In this document: positions 52,439 to 63,815 of the stretch, in pieces
Layout: every line of letters starts with the position of its first letter
How positions within the stretch are numbered: position 1 is the first letter of the stretch
Source of the DNA: Sorlinia euscelidii
GTDB taxonomy: Bacteria; Pseudomonadota; Alphaproteobacteria; Acetobacterales; Acetobacteraceae
Length of the DNA stretch: 64,000 bases
Strand: one strand, 5' to 3'
Assembly: GCF_036452155.1 (NCBI RefSeq)
Contig: NZ_JAWJZY010000002.1
The notes under the pieces: model-generated
What the model was told of the DNA's origin: nothing
Databases searched by the model: none
Seen by the model: the letters and a program-made list of their open reading frames with translations, nothing else
Translations under genes and position numbers: made by a program

Positions 52439-55400
52439 GGGTGGTCGCGGTCGCGGCTTCTGACAGTTTTTTTGACGTCGTCGCGTTTCACTGGCAACGC
52501 ATCATGGAAGGGGCGGCGCATCGGGAGGCTGATGGCGTCATCATCGTCCCTAATCGTCGCGCCGCCATGCAGATCTCCGAGGCTTTTCTGCGGCTCTGCG
52601 ATGGCGAGGCCATGTTACTGCCGCGGATCGTTCCGTTCTCTGAACTTGAAAAAATCATGGAGTTCACGCTCCGCCCGCAATATCTGCCTGCAACCGGGTC
52701 CGGCACGGAATTAAGGTCCGCCCTTGACGCGCTTCTGACTCTGCCGCCTGCATGTGATAAAATGCAGCGTCTGGCCGCGTTATCTTCACTGGTTTTAAGG
52801 TCAGGCGATGCATTTGCGGTGCGTCCGGGGCTGGACCAGGCCTGGAGCCTCGCTCAGGCGCTCGCCGATCTCATGGATGATGCGGAGCGCGCGGAAATTG
52901 ACCTCGCCGCGCGATTGCCAGAAGCGGATGATGGTGAATTCGCCGCGCATTGGCAGCGCTGCCTTGATTTCCTCAAAATCGTCACGGCGTTCTGGCCGGA
53001 TTATCTGAGGGAGGGGGGTATCACCAATCCGGTGGCGCGTCAGAATCATGTCATCGGGGTCATGACGGCTGCGTGGGAAGCGGCGCAACCCACCCTGCCG
53101 ATCTGGGCTGTCGGGTTTACGGATATTGCAAGTTCCGTCGGCATGTTTCTCTCGACGGTCGCCCGTCTGCCAAATGGTTGCGTGGTGCTTCCGGGTCTGG
53201 ATCAGGCATTGGAGGACGCGCTTTGGGCAAATCTCCCCGAAAGCCACCCGCAATTTGGCCTGAAATCGATCCTGAACGCGATCGGGGTGGATAGAGCTGA
53301 TCTTCCCCTTTGGTCGCAGGGTTTTCCGTGGGTCGACGCGATCCCGGAAGGCCGGATTGCCATGCTGCGCGCCGCCATGACACCCGCAGCCGGTGTGGCG
53401 CAATGGATGCGTGACCCGCAACCCTGTGATCTGACCGGTCTATCGCGTCTCAATTGTGAAGACCCGCAGCAGGAAGCCCGCGCGATTGCCATGATCCTGC
53501 GAGAGGCGCTTGAGCATCCCGGTCATCGCGTGGCCCTGATCACGCCGGACCGCCAGATCGCCCGCCGTGTTTCTGTCGAGCTGCTGCGCTTCGGCATTGT
53601 CGCGGATGATAGTGCGGGTGAGGCGCTTGCTTTGACGCCCTCAGCCGTTTTCATCCGCCTTCTTGCGGAAGCTGTCGCGTCAGAGCTGGCGCCGGTCCCT
53701 TTACTGGCGCTGCTGAAACATCCGCTTTCAGCCTGTGGCTTGTCGCAGGGGGCCTGCCGTGCAAGTGCCCGCAAATTGGAACGCATGGTCCTGCGCGGTC
53801 CGGCCCCGCCACCAGGTTTTGAAGGGTTGCGCCTGCGCTGCCGCGATGAAGGCGATGGGGAAGCCGAACTGGCGGATCGGCCTGATCAACCCGTTGCGCC
53901 GGAGGACTTCATTGATCGCCTGGAGAAAATCCTCAATCCGCTTCTGACCTGCGGGGATGCGCCGCTTCCGACCTTGCTGACGCGGTTGATCAATGTTGCG
54001 GAGGCTCTGGCCAGTACGACGGAGACGGACGGGGCGGATCGTTTATGGTTCGGGGAAGCGGGGCATGCTCTGGCTGAGCATCTTTCCGGCCTGATGCAAT
54101 TCACTGACCTGCTCGGCGCGCAGGGTTTTGCGACCCTCCCGGCCTTTCTTGCGGCATCCATGCAGGGTCAATCTGTGATGGGCCAGCATATTCTGCGCGG
54201 ACGGGAGGGGGGCGCTTTGCATCCGCGCGTCTATATTCTCGGCCTCATTGAAGCGCGGCTGCAACGTTTTGACCTCGCCGTACTGGCTGGGCTGGAAGAG
54301 CAGATATGGCCGCGCATCGCGGAGCCGAGCCCCTGGTTGAGCCGACCCATGCGCCTCAAAATCGGCCTACCCGCGCCGGAACATGATGTTGGCGCGAGCG
54401 CGTTCGATTTCGTGTCGGGGATGTGCAGCGCCTCCCGTGTCGTTCTGTCCCATGTTGTGCGGCGTGAAAATGCACCTTCCGTGCCATCACGATGGCTGGT
54501 GCGCATCCACGCTTACCTGGAAGGACGCGGTCAGTCCCTGCCTCAGCATCCTGCGCGGCAATGGCAGATGCAGATCGATCAACCGGAAGGGCCGACAACG
54601 CCCGCCGCGCAACCTGCGCCGCGCCCACCCGTGCCGCTTCGTCCCCGCCGCCTCAGCGTCACGGAAATCGATACGTGGCTGCGTGACCCTTACGCCATCT
54701 ATGCGCGACATATCCTCAAACTGCGTCCGCTCGACGCCATCAATGCCCCGCCGGGGCGGGCCGATATCGGCGTTATCGTGCATGAAGCTCTGGCGGAATG
54801 GCTCCAGGGCCGGAAGCGGGATGTCGGCCATTTGACACGCTTGCTGCATGAGAAATTGGCGCGATCACCCATGCGGCCTGCCATGCGGGCCTGGTGGCGG
54901 GGTCGCTTCACGCTGATTGCGAAGGAGATCGTGGCGTTTGAGGCGGGCAGGGACTTCCGCCCCGAGCAATCCTGGGGGGAAGCCGCCGGCAAATTGCGTC
55001 TCGACGCGCCGCAGGGTGGGTTTGATCTGACAGCGCGCGCGGATCGTATTGATCGCGATGGGTTGGGGCAGGTCTGCGTGATTGATTACAAAACAGGCCA
55101 GCCGCCGAGGCGCAAGGACGCAGATGCTGGCTGGGCCTCGCAACTCTGGCTGGAGGCGGCGATGATCCTGCGAGGTGCCTTTGACGGCATCACCGCACAA
55201 GGTTTCACATCATTGGAGTATTGGCGCGTCTCCGGCAATGCGGCGTCAGATCGCATCGTCGTCATTGCCAACGGGTCGGAGGGCGATATTGCCGAAGAAG
55301 CTGAAACTCGCGTGCGGCGGCTCGAAGAATGGGTGGCGCGATATGATGACCCGGATATGCCCTATATCGCACAACCTTATCCGGAATATGCGCCACGTTT

Positions 55401-55464
55401 TGATGATTACGGCCATCTGGCCCGCGTCAAGGAGTGGCGCATCAGCGCGGAGGGAGATGAATGA
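52435..55464 (+). CDS. addB: Double-strand break repair nuclease/helicase subunit AddB
   Basis: 1009 residues. ADGVIIVPNRRAAMQISEAF opens the N-terminal inactive-helicase domain, and the C-terminus carries the RecB-like nuclease block (LSVTEIDTWLRDPYAIYARH, VIVHEALAEWLQGR, VCVIDYKTGQPPR). With AddA it resects DNA double-strand breaks for RecA. Two six-G runs here (52992-53008 region and 54196-54202) keep the frame, unlike the five-G breaks elsewhere. Overlaps addA by four bases. Confidence 0.92.
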   Translation: MRVVAVAASDSFFDVVAFHWQRIMEGAAHREADGVIIVPNRRAAMQISEAFLRLCDGEAMLLPRIVPFSELEKIMEFTLRPQYLPATGSGTELRSALDALLTLPPACDKMQRLAALSSLVLRSGDAFAVRPGLDQAWSLAQALADLMDDAERAEIDLAARLPEADDGEFAAHWQRCLDFLKIVTAFWPDYLREGGITNPVARQNHVIGVMTAAWEAAQPTLPIWAVGFTDIASSVGMFLSTVARLPNGCVVLPGLDQALEDALWANLPESHPQFGLKSILNAIGVDRADLPLWSQGFPWVDAIPEGRIAMLRAAMTPAAGVAQWMRDPQPCDLTGLSRLNCEDPQQEARAIAMILREALEHPGHRVALITPDRQIARRVSVELLRFGIVADDSAGEALALTPSAVFIRLLAEAVASELAPVPLLALLKHPLSACGLSQGACRASARKLERMVLRGPAPPPGFEGLRLRCRDEGDGEAELADRPDQPVAPEDFIDRLEKILNPLLTCGDAPLPTLLTRLINVAEALASTTETDGADRLWFGEAGHALAEHLSGLMQFTDLLGAQGFATLPAFLAASMQGQSVMGQHILRGREGGALHPRVYILGLIEARLQRFDLAVLAGLEEQIWPRIAEPSPWLSRPMRLKIGLPAPEHDVGASAFDFVSGMCSASRVVLSHVVRRENAPSVPSRWLVRIHAYLEGRGQSLPQHPARQWQMQIDQPEGPTTPAAQPAPRPPVPLRPRRLSVTEIDTWLRDPYAIYARHILKLRPLDAINAPPGRADIGVIVHEALAEWLQGRKRDVGHLTRLLHEKLARSPMRPAMRAWWRGRFTLIAKEIVAFEAGRDFRPEQSWGEAAGKLRLDAPQGGFDLTARADRIDRDGLGQVCVIDYKTGQPPRRKDADAGWASQLWLEAAMILRGAFDGITAQGFTSLEYWRVSGNAASDRIVVIANGSEGDIAEEAETRVRRLEEWVARYDDPDMPYIAQPYPEYAPRFDDYGHLARVKEWRISAEGDE

Positions 55465-58400
55465 ACGAGGCGCCGCCTGATGAGATCGATATTCGCCTCG
55501 ATGATGCTGCGCCAGTAGGTGATGCTGTCGCGCGGGCGGAGCGGCTTCAGCGCGATGCTTCTGACCCGCGCGCTTCCGTTTTCGTTTCCGCCTCGGCAGG
55601 GAGTGGCAAAACCAAATTATTGATCGACCGGTTACTGCGCCTGATGTTGCCGCTGGCCGAACCGGACCCGCGGACCGGCGAGATGCGGATTATCCCCGGT
55701 ATCGACCCTGCGCGGATCCAAAGCCTGACCTATACAAAAGCCGCCGCTGCGGAGATGGCGACGCGCCTTCAATCCGTATTGGGGCGATGGGTCACAATGT
55801 CTGATGACAATCTGGATCAAGAATTGCGCAAGCTGGATGTGCCATGTAGTGAGGCGACGCGCGACGCGGCGCGCGCCTTGTTTGCGCAGGTGTTGGATTG
55901 CCCGGGCGGGATGCGGATCGGGACGATCCACGCTTTCTGCCAGTCCCTTTTAAGACGTTTTCCGCTTGAGGCGGCCATCGCGCCGCAATTTCAGCTGATG
56001 GAAGATCCCGATACCGCCTCCGCCCTTCATCAGGCGCTGGAAACGGAAATTCTTGAGACGGCTTCGAGGGGTTCGGGAGAGGGTTTTGCCGCGCTCAGCC
56101 AGAAGCGGGAATATAATTCGGTCAAAGAGTTTGCCGCAAAATTATATGGTGCGCGCGGGTCTTTGAGCGGGTTCCGACGCATGTCGTCCTCAACGTTGGA
56201 CGATCTGGAAACGACCTGTCAGCGTCTTTTATCGCTCGAACATGTCGATTTATTGATGGCGCTTGAAGCCTGCCTGACGCCGCGTGATGAAGCCGGGCTG
56301 CGTGACGCGGCGAAACAGCTCGCCGCGTTCGGGACACCGGCCGCACGCGCGCGACTTGAAGCGATGATGTTGTGGCTGAACACACCGGTGGAAGCGCGCG
56401 ACGTCGAAGCCTGGCGCAAAGTTTTATTGACTGTGAAGGATACGCCTCTCAAACCCGTCGCTTATGCCAGCAAGAAATACCAGGAATCACATGCGCATCT
56501 GATTGCAGTGATTGTAAGCGAAGCTGAGCGTTTTATTGAGGCGTTGCGGCAGTACCAGCTTCATGAGGTTTATCATTTAACCATCACCAGCCTTGCCTTG
56601 ATTTTCGGCGCGCTGCGGCGTCTCGATGGTGACAAGGCGCGGCGTGGCCTGGTCGATTATGAAGATCTCATCGCCGCGACCCAGAACCTCCTGCGGGACC
56701 CCGGCGCGGCCTGGGTGCTCTTCAGGCTTGATGGCGGTATCGATCACCTTCTGCTCGATGAGGTTCAGGATACATCGCCCGCGCAATGGGATATTGCCCG
56801 CGCCCTGACGGAGGATTTTTTCTCCGGCGCGCCCCTGCGGGAAAGCCACGCGCTACGACCGCGCACGATTTTCGCGGTGGGTGACTTCAAGCAGTCCATT
56901 TTCAGCTTTCAAGGGGCGAAGCCGCAGGCTTTTCTGGATGCGCGCGCCGATTTCAGTGCGCGTGTGCGTCAGGCGAACCAGAAATGGCGTGCGCCCAGTC
57001 TTGACGTGTCGTTCCGCTCCAGCGCGCCGGTCCTGCAACTTGTCGATGCGGTTTTCGCCAACCCGCTGGCTGCGGAGGGGATGGCGGCGTTTCATGCGGG
57101 TGATGAAACCGGCATACCCCGCCATCGCCCGGCGCGGCGGGGACATTGGGGCCGTGTCGAAATCTGGCCGAAACTCCCGCGTGCGGAGAAGGATGACGCG
57201 ATTGACCCATGGAAGCCAGCCACACGGGCCAACCCGTCCCGCCTGACCGCGCAACGCATGGCGGATGCCATCGCCGCGTGGCTGAGGGAACATCTCGGCC
57301 GGGCGCCCCGCCCCGGCCAGCCGCCACTTGAGCCGGGAGATGTGCTGATCCTCGTGCGGCGTCGATCACCCTTCCTCTGGGCATTGGTGCGGGCTTTGAA
57401 ATCCGCCAATATCGATGTGGCGACCCTTATCCGTGCCAACTTGACCGACCAGCTTGCCGTGCAGGACATGATCGCCCTTGCGGAGGTGCTTCTTCTACCG
57501 CAGGACGATCTGAAACTCGCCACCGTGTTGACGTCGCCGCTGGGTGATCTCTCCGATCAGTCGCTGATGGCTTTGGCGGCCGGACGGGGAGCCCGGCCGC
57601 TCATCGTGACTTTGCAGGCGCGCCATCACGAGCGGCCCGAATGGACCCTGGCTTGGGAAATGATTTCCGGCTTACAGGCGCGTCTCGATTTCGCGGCGCC
57701 TTATGACATTCTCGCCGATGCGTTAGGGCGTTATGGCGGGCGCGCCCGTTTCCTCAAGCGTTTAGGGGTTGAGGCGCGGGATGCGCTGGATGACCTCATG
57801 ACAATGGCGCTGCAATATGATGCGGGGCATGCGCCCTCCATGCAGGGTTTCCTCGCCTGGCTGCAGGAAAGTGACGGCGCGGTGACGCGCGATGCGGAGG
57901 CTGAGAGCAGCGCAGTGCGCATTATGACGGTCCACGCCTCGAAGGGCCTTCAGTCCCGCCTCGTCATTTTGCCGGACACGGCACCACAGGGCGGGGGCAG
58001 GAGAGTTACATCACCGTAAAAGATGGCGCGTCTGACGTGCCTTTCATGACGGTAAGCGGCGCCAGCCACGCCTCCGCCCTTGCCGCGGCGAAGGCGGAAC
58101 GCGTCAAAGCCGTGCGGGAGGAGAGCCACCGCCTGCTTTACGTTGCGCTGACCCGCGCAAAGGATTGGCTTGTCATCTGCGGATGGGAGCCAGGTAAAAA
58201 AGGCCATGAGGCGGATGACTGGTACGGTCTCTGCGCCGAGGGATTTACGCAATTACTCACGCGTGAGAAAGAGTTCGCACAAGGTTGGGCAGGGCAGACC
58301 CTGATCCACGAAATTTTACCGCCGTCGAAACGCGATGAAGACAGGGCCAGCGCGCCCGATGAGGGCCGCGAGGTGGGCGCAGAGCCGGACATTAATACCG

Positions 58401-59062
58401 ATTCGACGCCTTTGCCCGCCATTTTCGGGCAGGCCCCCTTATGGCGTCCACAGCCTCCGGGGATTGAACCGCGCATTGTGCGCCCGCTGGCGCCGAGCCG
58501 ACCGGACGGAAATGTTTTTGGCCCGACCCCGCCTTCGCGCTCCCCTCTGGAGATGACTTCACCCGGGCCGCGCGCGCAGGCGCTGCGCCGAGGTTTGATT
58601 ATGCATCGCTTACTACAGTTTTTGCCGGACCTGCCGGCGGCGGAGAGGCGGGCGCACGCGCTCAGATGGCTGGGTCAGACCGGTTTTGGCCTGGATGAGG
58701 CGACAAGATCGCGTCTGGCCGATGACGTGTTAGGCGTCATTGACCACCCGATATTGAAACCTCTGTTTGGACCTCACTCGAGGGCGGAGCAGACGATAAC
58801 GGGGCTTGTCGGGGACAATGTGATTGTCGGGCAGGTGGATCGCTATGCTTTTACGAAAGGGCGACTTTATATCTGTGATTTCAAAACCAATCAAAAGCCT
58901 CCCCAACGTCCTGACGCCGTGCCTGAAACCTATCGCAGGCAAATGGCCGCCTATGCGGCGATATTGCAGCAGATCTATGATCCTGCGGAGATCGTGGCCT
59001 CCCTCGTTTGGACGGAAGGGGCGCGCGTGACAATTTTACCGCCTGAAATGCTTCATTTCTGA
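55461..59062 (+). CDS. addA: Double-strand break repair helicase/nuclease AddA, frame interrupted at a G5 run
   Basis: Two frames give a 1200-residue AddA. The first has the Walker A FVSASAGSGKTKLLIDRLLR, RIGTIHAFCQSLLRRFPLEA, LLLDEVQDTSPAQW and VGDFKQSIFSFQGAKPQAF; the second has LLYVALTRAKDWLVICGW (motif VI) and the nuclease end YICDFKTNQKPPQ. The frames meet at five G (57993-57997), where six G gives PQGGGQESYITV. If the break were real, motif VI and the nuclease would be lost, crippling recombination. Confidence 0.92.
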
Positions 59063-59101
59063 GTGACATTCCGTAGCGCCCTTGCCCGATTGAAAAAGGA
59101 C

Positions 59102-59344
59102 CTAGAGGCGGGAGCGGGGGCGTCGGCTGGTCGTTTTGACAGCCCACCAGAGGAGTGCCGGGATGATGAGGAAATTGCCTAGAACGACAATCATCATCAC
59201 GCCGAGACTATGCGTCAGAATGATCGGGATGAGCGAAAAAATCGGGAAGAAGAGGAGAAGCAGCATGACAGCCCGACCCTTGGTGCTTTCGGGCAGCCAC
59301 ATGATGAATCGTTCAATCGGAAACCAGTCGCGCAAAGCCGTCAT
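59102..59344 (-). CDS. Unrecognised small membrane protein
   Basis: 80 residues with two hydrophobic segments (about residues 25-44, AVMLLLLFFPIFSLIPIILT; about 48-68, VMMIVVLGNFLIIPALLWW) and a basic C-terminus. No family recognised. It stands between addA and trxA on the opposite strand. Confidence 0.5.
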   Translation of the reverse strand: MTALRDWFPIERFIMWLPESTKGRAVMLLLLFFPIFSLIPIILTHSLGVMMIVVLGNFLIIPALLWWAVKTTSRRPRSRL

Positions 59345-59729
59345 CCCGGAGCATAAAACCGCTTGTCACTCATCCCAAACGCCTGTCTGGCTTGAGACAG
59401 GCGATTTACAGGCATGAAGCCCGTATTTTAGAGAAGCTAAAAATGTCATAAGAGTTTTACATGTAAATGTCCATGATCTCACCCGCCATGACCCCCAAGG
59501 CGGCGTCGAGGTGGATCGGTAATGCGCAAGCCTGAACCTGTACCGAGACCCGTTGAGACGTTGACGGTGATGTGATTTCCATCATCGTGGATGCATAATG
59601 CCGCGATTTGAGGCGTTAGGGTATGAGGTGCTCAGGGCCCTGACCCTGCGTGGGCTTGAACTCCTCTGCCGGATTACCCATAGTCGAGGCATTGATTTTC
59701 TTTTGGAAGTAACTTTTGGAGACGCCGTT
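59345..59729. other. Intergenic region upstream of trxA
   Basis: No supported gene. An open frame continues from 59598 into trxA, but the usual family start is ATG 59730. Likely the trxA promoter region. Confidence 0.5.
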
Positions 59730-60056
59730 ATGAGTGCCCATACCCGATCTGTTGACGATAAAAAATTTGAGGCTGACGTGTTAAAGGCGGAAGGGCCGGT
59801 CCTCGTGGATTTTTGGGCCGAATGGTGCGGGCCATGCAAAATGATTGCCCCGGCTCTCGAAGAGATCGCTTCGGAATATGGCGGGAAACTGACCGTCGCC
59901 AAGCTTAATATCGATGATAATCCGGAAGCTCCGACACGTTTCGGCGTGCGCAGCATCCCGACTTTAATCCTCTTCAATAAAGGTGAAGTCGTCGGTCAGA
60001 AGACCGGTGCGCTCCCGAAGAGCCAGCTTAAAGCCTGGGTTGAATCCCTTCTCTGA
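59730..60056 (+). CDS. trxA: Thioredoxin
   Basis: 108 residues from ATG 59730 with a GGAG ribosome site: VLVDFWAEWCGPCKMIAPAL holds the WCGPC active site, and GVRSIPTLILFNKGEVVGQK the cis-Pro loop. Cytoplasmic disulfide reductant. A 44-residue longer N-terminus from 59598 is open but not part of the family. Confidence 0.97.
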   Translation: MSAHTRSVDDKKFEADVLKAEGPVLVDFWAEWCGPCKMIAPALEEIASEYGGKLTVAKLNIDDNPEAPTRFGVRSIPTLILFNKGEVVGQKTGALPKSQLKAWVESLL

Positions 60057-60122
60057 ACCGGCTTCCAGGATAAAATCAGGGCGGGCGCGGGGCACCCGAT
60101 GTCGCCGGGCCGTCCAGCCGGG

Positions 60123-61007
60123 TCACGCGCGCATCGTGGCCTGCTGGATGGCGGCGTGACCGCTCCATGTTGTTAAATTGATCCGTTCGGCCCGGACGGC
60201 ATCACGAAATGCAGGTGCGAGTAGGGCATCAAGCTCTGCCGCGTGCTGGTAGTCCGGCATGGTTGAAGAAATCAGCGTGTTTTTGCCCGTCGCGGGATGA
60301 AAGTAAATCTCGGAAAGTCCCGGCGGGAGATGTGGCATCAAGGCCGCCACGCGCGATGGCGTCATGGCGCCGCTCCAGGCGAGCCCGAAGCACCAGTCAT
60401 TCGTCGTCATACCTGCGCGGCGGATCTGCCAGCGCAGAACGCGACACCATTGACGCATGGCCTTCGCGCCGAACCCATCCTGATGCGGGGTAACAGCGCC
60501 AATGGGGGAAGCGGGTTCAATCGGTAAGCGAATGTGGCGCAGCCCGTATTCCGCCCCGATCCGAATCATCAATCGGCCGATTGTGGGGTGGAGGTGCATA
60601 TGTTTATGCGCATTAGCATGGTCCAGCCTCAAGCCGGACGCTGTGAAAGCCCGGAACTGGGCGCGGATTTCCCGACGTAGCTCCCGCCTTGCCGCGGGGT
60701 GGAAAAAATAGCGCACACCGAGGGCTGCCTGCCGACCGTGAAATCTGGCACGCCCATCCCCCATCTCTTCCGCAATGTGGGAGACGTCCCGATAGGGGCT
60801 CATCGCATCACCTTCAACAAGGACGCAATGCAACCCGACCTGCAAGTCAGGCAGGCGGCGTGCCCGCTTGATGGCGTCAGACGCGGCAGGCCCCGCGACC
60901 ATCAGGCTGGCGGTTGAAAGCAGGCCCTCCCGATGGGCGCGTTCAACCGCTTCATTGACCTCCTCGCTCAGCCCGAAATCATCAGCCGAGACAATGAGCT
61001 TCCGCAT
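60123..61007 (-). CDS. hpnK: Hopanoid side-chain deacetylase HpnK
   Basis: 294 residues of the YdjC/ChbG deacetylase fold: KLIVSADDFGLSEEVNEAVE with the metal-binding Asp pair, VGLHCVLVEGDAM and LDHANAHKHMHLHPTIGRLM with metal His residues. In hopanoid synthesis HpnK removes the acetyl group from GlcNAc-bacteriohopanetetrol made by HpnI. It starts six bases after hpnJ, in one operon. Confidence 0.9.
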   Translation of the reverse strand: MRKLIVSADDFGLSEEVNEAVERAHREGLLSTASLMVAGPAASDAIKRARRLPDLQVGLHCVLVEGDAMSPYRDVSHIAEEMGDGRARFHGRQAALGVRYFFHPAARRELRREIRAQFRAFTASGLRLDHANAHKHMHLHPTIGRLMIRIGAEYGLRHIRLPIEPASPIGAVTPHQDGFGAKAMRQWCRVLRWQIRRAGMTTNDWCFGLAWSGAMTPSRVAALMPHLPPGLSEIYFHPATGKNTLISSTMPDYQHAAELDALLAPAFRDAVRAERINLTTWSGHAAIQQATMRA

Positions 61008-61013
61008 AAAGCG

Positions 61014-62441
61014 TTATGCCGCCCGATTACGGTCCCGCAGAAACTGGAAGAATTCCAGACCCTCCCGCAGGCGACGCTTCATCATTTGCGGGCTACGCAC
61101 CATTTCATTAACGATGGAGGCGATTTTCGGCGCGCGGAAATAGAACTTCCGATAAAATTCCTCAACAGAGTTAAAAATCTCTGTGTGTGAAAGATGCGGA
61201 TATTCCAGCGGTGCGATCTGCACGCCGTTTTCATCGATAAGCTCAGCCTCGGACTCATTGAACCAGCCATTTTCCGTCGCCTGCTTGTGCAGGAATGTCC
61301 CCGGATAGGGCGCGGCGAGGGAGACTTGCAAAGTGTGCGGATTAATGTCCTTGGCGAAGTTGATGGTCTCGCGAATAGTCTCTTTTGTTTCACCCGGCAG
61401 GCCGACAATGAAGGTGCCATGCACTTTGATGCCCAGCTTATGGCAATTTTTCGTGAATTCACGGGCGGTTTCGACGCGCATACCCTTCTTGATGTTATGC
61501 AGGATCTGCTGATTGCCACTCTCATACCCGACGAGGAGAAGGCGTAAACCGTTTTCCTTCATGACCTTCAACGTCTCGTAAGGGACATTGGCCTTGGCAT
61601 TGCATGACCATGTGACGCCGAGTTTGCCCATTTCCCGCGCGATGGCTTCCGCCCGCGGCAGGTCGTCCGTAAACGTGTCGTCATCGAACATGAATTCCCG
61701 CACTTGCGGAAAATATTGCTTGGCCAGGCGAATCTCCGCCGCCACATGCGCCGGGCTGCGCGTGCGGTAACGATGCCCACCGACTGTTTGCGGCCAGAGG
61801 CAGAAGGTGCAGCGCGATTTGCAGCCGCGCCCTGTATAAATCGAGATGTAAGGGTGCATGAGGTAACCGATGAAGTAATCCTCAATGCGCAGGTCACGCT
61901 TATAGACTTCCGTCACGAAGGGCAGGCTGTCCATGTCCTCAATCATGGCGCGATCACGATTTGCGGTGATGACACCGTTTTTGTCGCGCCAGGTGATGCC
62001 ATCCACATCCTTGAAATCACGCCCCTCGGCGATTTCCTTGATCGTGAAATCAAATTCGTTGCGCGCTACGAAGTCAATCGGCGTGCCCTTGGCCATGCTC
62101 TCATCCGGCTGGACAGCGACTTTCGCCCCGACCATGCCGATCTTGAGGTTGGGATTGACATCCTTGAGCATCTGCGCAACCCGCACGTCCGATGCGAAAG
62201 ACGGGGTCGAGGTGTGCATCACGACGAGATCGCGGTTTTTCACATCCTTAAGAATAGGCTCGATACCCATGCGTGCGGGCGGCGCATCGATGAGGCGCGA
62301 ATTTTCAACCATCGCCGCGGGTTGCGCCAGCCATGTCGGGAACCAGAAGGACCGAATCTCCCTTTTCGCCTGGTAGCGGGAGCCAGCACCTCCGTCAAAC
62401 CCGTCAAATGATGGTGGTTGAAGAAAAAGCGTGCGCATCAT
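61014..62441 (-). CDS. hpnJ: Hopanoid radical SAM enzyme HpnJ (cyclitol ether formation)
   Basis: 475 residues. A B12-binding-like N-terminal domain (about residues 1-170, LVVMHTSTPSFASDVRVAQM) precedes the radical SAM domain with the CKSRCTFCLWPQTVGGHRYR cluster motif (CxxxCxxC). HpnJ rearranges the aminosugar head group into the cyclitol ether of bacteriohopanetetrol in acetic acid bacteria. Sits between hpnI and hpnK. Confidence 0.92.
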   Translation of the reverse strand: MMRTLFLQPPSFDGFDGGAGSRYQAKREIRSFWFPTWLAQPAAMVENSRLIDAPPARMGIEPILKDVKNRDLVVMHTSTPSFASDVRVAQMLKDVNPNLKIGMVGAKVAVQPDESMAKGTPIDFVARNEFDFTIKEIAEGRDFKDVDGITWRDKNGVITANRDRAMIEDMDSLPFVTEVYKRDLRIEDYFIGYLMHPYISIYTGRGCKSRCTFCLWPQTVGGHRYRTRSPAHVAAEIRLAKQYFPQVREFMFDDDTFTDDLPRAEAIAREMGKLGVTWSCNAKANVPYETLKVMKENGLRLLLVGYESGNQQILHNIKKGMRVETAREFTKNCHKLGIKVHGTFIVGLPGETKETIRETINFAKDINPHTLQVSLAAPYPGTFLHKQATENGWFNESEAELIDENGVQIAPLEYPHLSHTEIFNSVEEFYRKFYFRAPKIASIVNEMVRSPQMMKRRLREGLEFFQFLRDRNRAA

Positions 62442-62564
62442 GGGACAGCCAACCTCTCGAAGTCACAAAGTTGCGGTGGAGTTTTAAGCGGACCCGCCAG
62501 AAAACCGTCTAGAACCGTTCATCTAAGCATGCAGGGCGTCCGAGACAAGTCTCTTCACCCACGA

Positions 62565-63737
62565 TCAGCCTTTCGGCCGCGCTGATGTTGCACGAACATG
62601 ACGGCGTATATGCAGGTGCTTCCCGCGCCAGGCCACGCGTCTGCCGCGGAGGCTACATAGCATGATCAGCGCCGAAAACCAGTCCCGTAAGGGTAAGGTG
62701 GCGCACAGATATATGTCAGGCCGGCCCAGGGCGCGGTTGATAGCATGGGCAGCCAGCGCCCGGACCAGCCAGGTTGCAAGGAGGAACAAAACGGCACCCC
62801 ATGCCAGGCCGCTCGTCACGACACACAACATCGCCCAGAAAAGGGAAAGCTGTGTTGAAGAGAGGGCATAACCTAAAGGTTCGAGGTTTTTAATGGTCCG
62901 GCCCCAACGCAATTCATGATGGAAAAGCGCGGCCCAATCCGCCTCAGCAACGGTCGTTTCCGTCAGACGGGGGGCAAGGGCGACATGCAGGCCCGCATCC
63001 TGCACCTTATGGCCCAGCACGGCGTCATCAGCGACATGCCGGACAAGCGCCTCAAGTCCGCCGACCTGCGCCAACGTCTCCCGATGCAAGGCCATTGTCG
63101 CCCCCAGGCAATCCTCCCGCCCCAATTGGCGCGATAGCAGGACGCCGGGCATGAAGAACTGGTTGATCTGCGCCGCACCGAAACGGCGTACGTAAGTTGG
63201 TGAAGCGGGCAGACCGGCATAAAGCGTGGTGACGAGGCCGGTGCCTTTGACCTGAAGAAGCTGCACGAGGGCGCGGAGATAATCGCGGCCCGCGTGAATG
63301 TCCGAGTCGGCCATGACAATGATATCGTGACGCGCGGCCGGATACATATTGATCAAATTACTGACCTTGTGATTGACCCCATGGGCGGCGGGGTTGATCA
63401 CGAGGTCGATCTCAATGGCGGGAAACCGCGCCTGAAGCCTGTGCACAATGGAAATGGCGCTGTCATCATGCCCGTGCACGCCAAATACAATCTGGTAACG
63501 CGGATAATCCTGCATGCAGAATGACGTCAGAGCCGTTTCCAACATGGGTTCATCACCATGTAACGGCTTGAGAATCGTCACCCCGGGTAGATCCGCCGTT
63601 GGGATTTCGGCCCCCGTCAGATCCCGGCTTCCGATGATGAAGCGGCGCGTCAAGGCGGCACCCATCGTGGCTTGAAGCGTGCCAACGCCCGATATGGCCG
63701 CACACGCCCAGGCGAGGCTTTGCAATATCATGACCAT
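62565..63737 (-). CDS. hpnI: Hopanoid glycosyltransferase HpnI
   Basis: 390 residues. An N-terminal membrane helix precedes a ceramide-glucosyltransferase-like GT2 domain (GVTILKPLHGDEPMLETALT, DIIVMADSDIHAGRDYLRAL with the DSD motif) and two or three C-terminal membrane helices (LFWAMLCVVTSGLAWGAVLF). It adds N-acetylglucosamine to bacteriohopanetetrol at the inner membrane, the first side-chain step before HpnK and HpnJ. Confidence 0.92.
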   Translation of the reverse strand: MVMILQSLAWACAAISGVGTLQATMGAALTRRFIIGSRDLTGAEIPTADLPGVTILKPLHGDEPMLETALTSFCMQDYPRYQIVFGVHGHDDSAISIVHRLQARFPAIEIDLVINPAAHGVNHKVSNLINMYPAARHDIIVMADSDIHAGRDYLRALVQLLQVKGTGLVTTLYAGLPASPTYVRRFGAAQINQFFMPGVLLSRQLGREDCLGATMALHRETLAQVGGLEALVRHVADDAVLGHKVQDAGLHVALAPRLTETTVAEADWAALFHHELRWGRTIKNLEPLGYALSSTQLSLFWAMLCVVTSGLAWGAVLFLLATWLVRALAAHAINRALGRPDIYLCATLPLRDWFSALIMLCSLRGRRVAWRGKHLHIRRHVRATSARPKG

Positions 63738-63815
63738 TGACGTTGCGCCCTGCGCTCACGCAGCCTGGCGTTATGATCGGAAGGGGACATCATTGAAAAA
63801 TCGTGAAATAACAGC

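Noticed and set aside
52435..55464. Possible frameshift in addB at its six-G runs
   Set aside because: The frame is continuous for 1009 residues with N- and C-terminal motifs in place; these runs serve as controls for the broken G5 sites.
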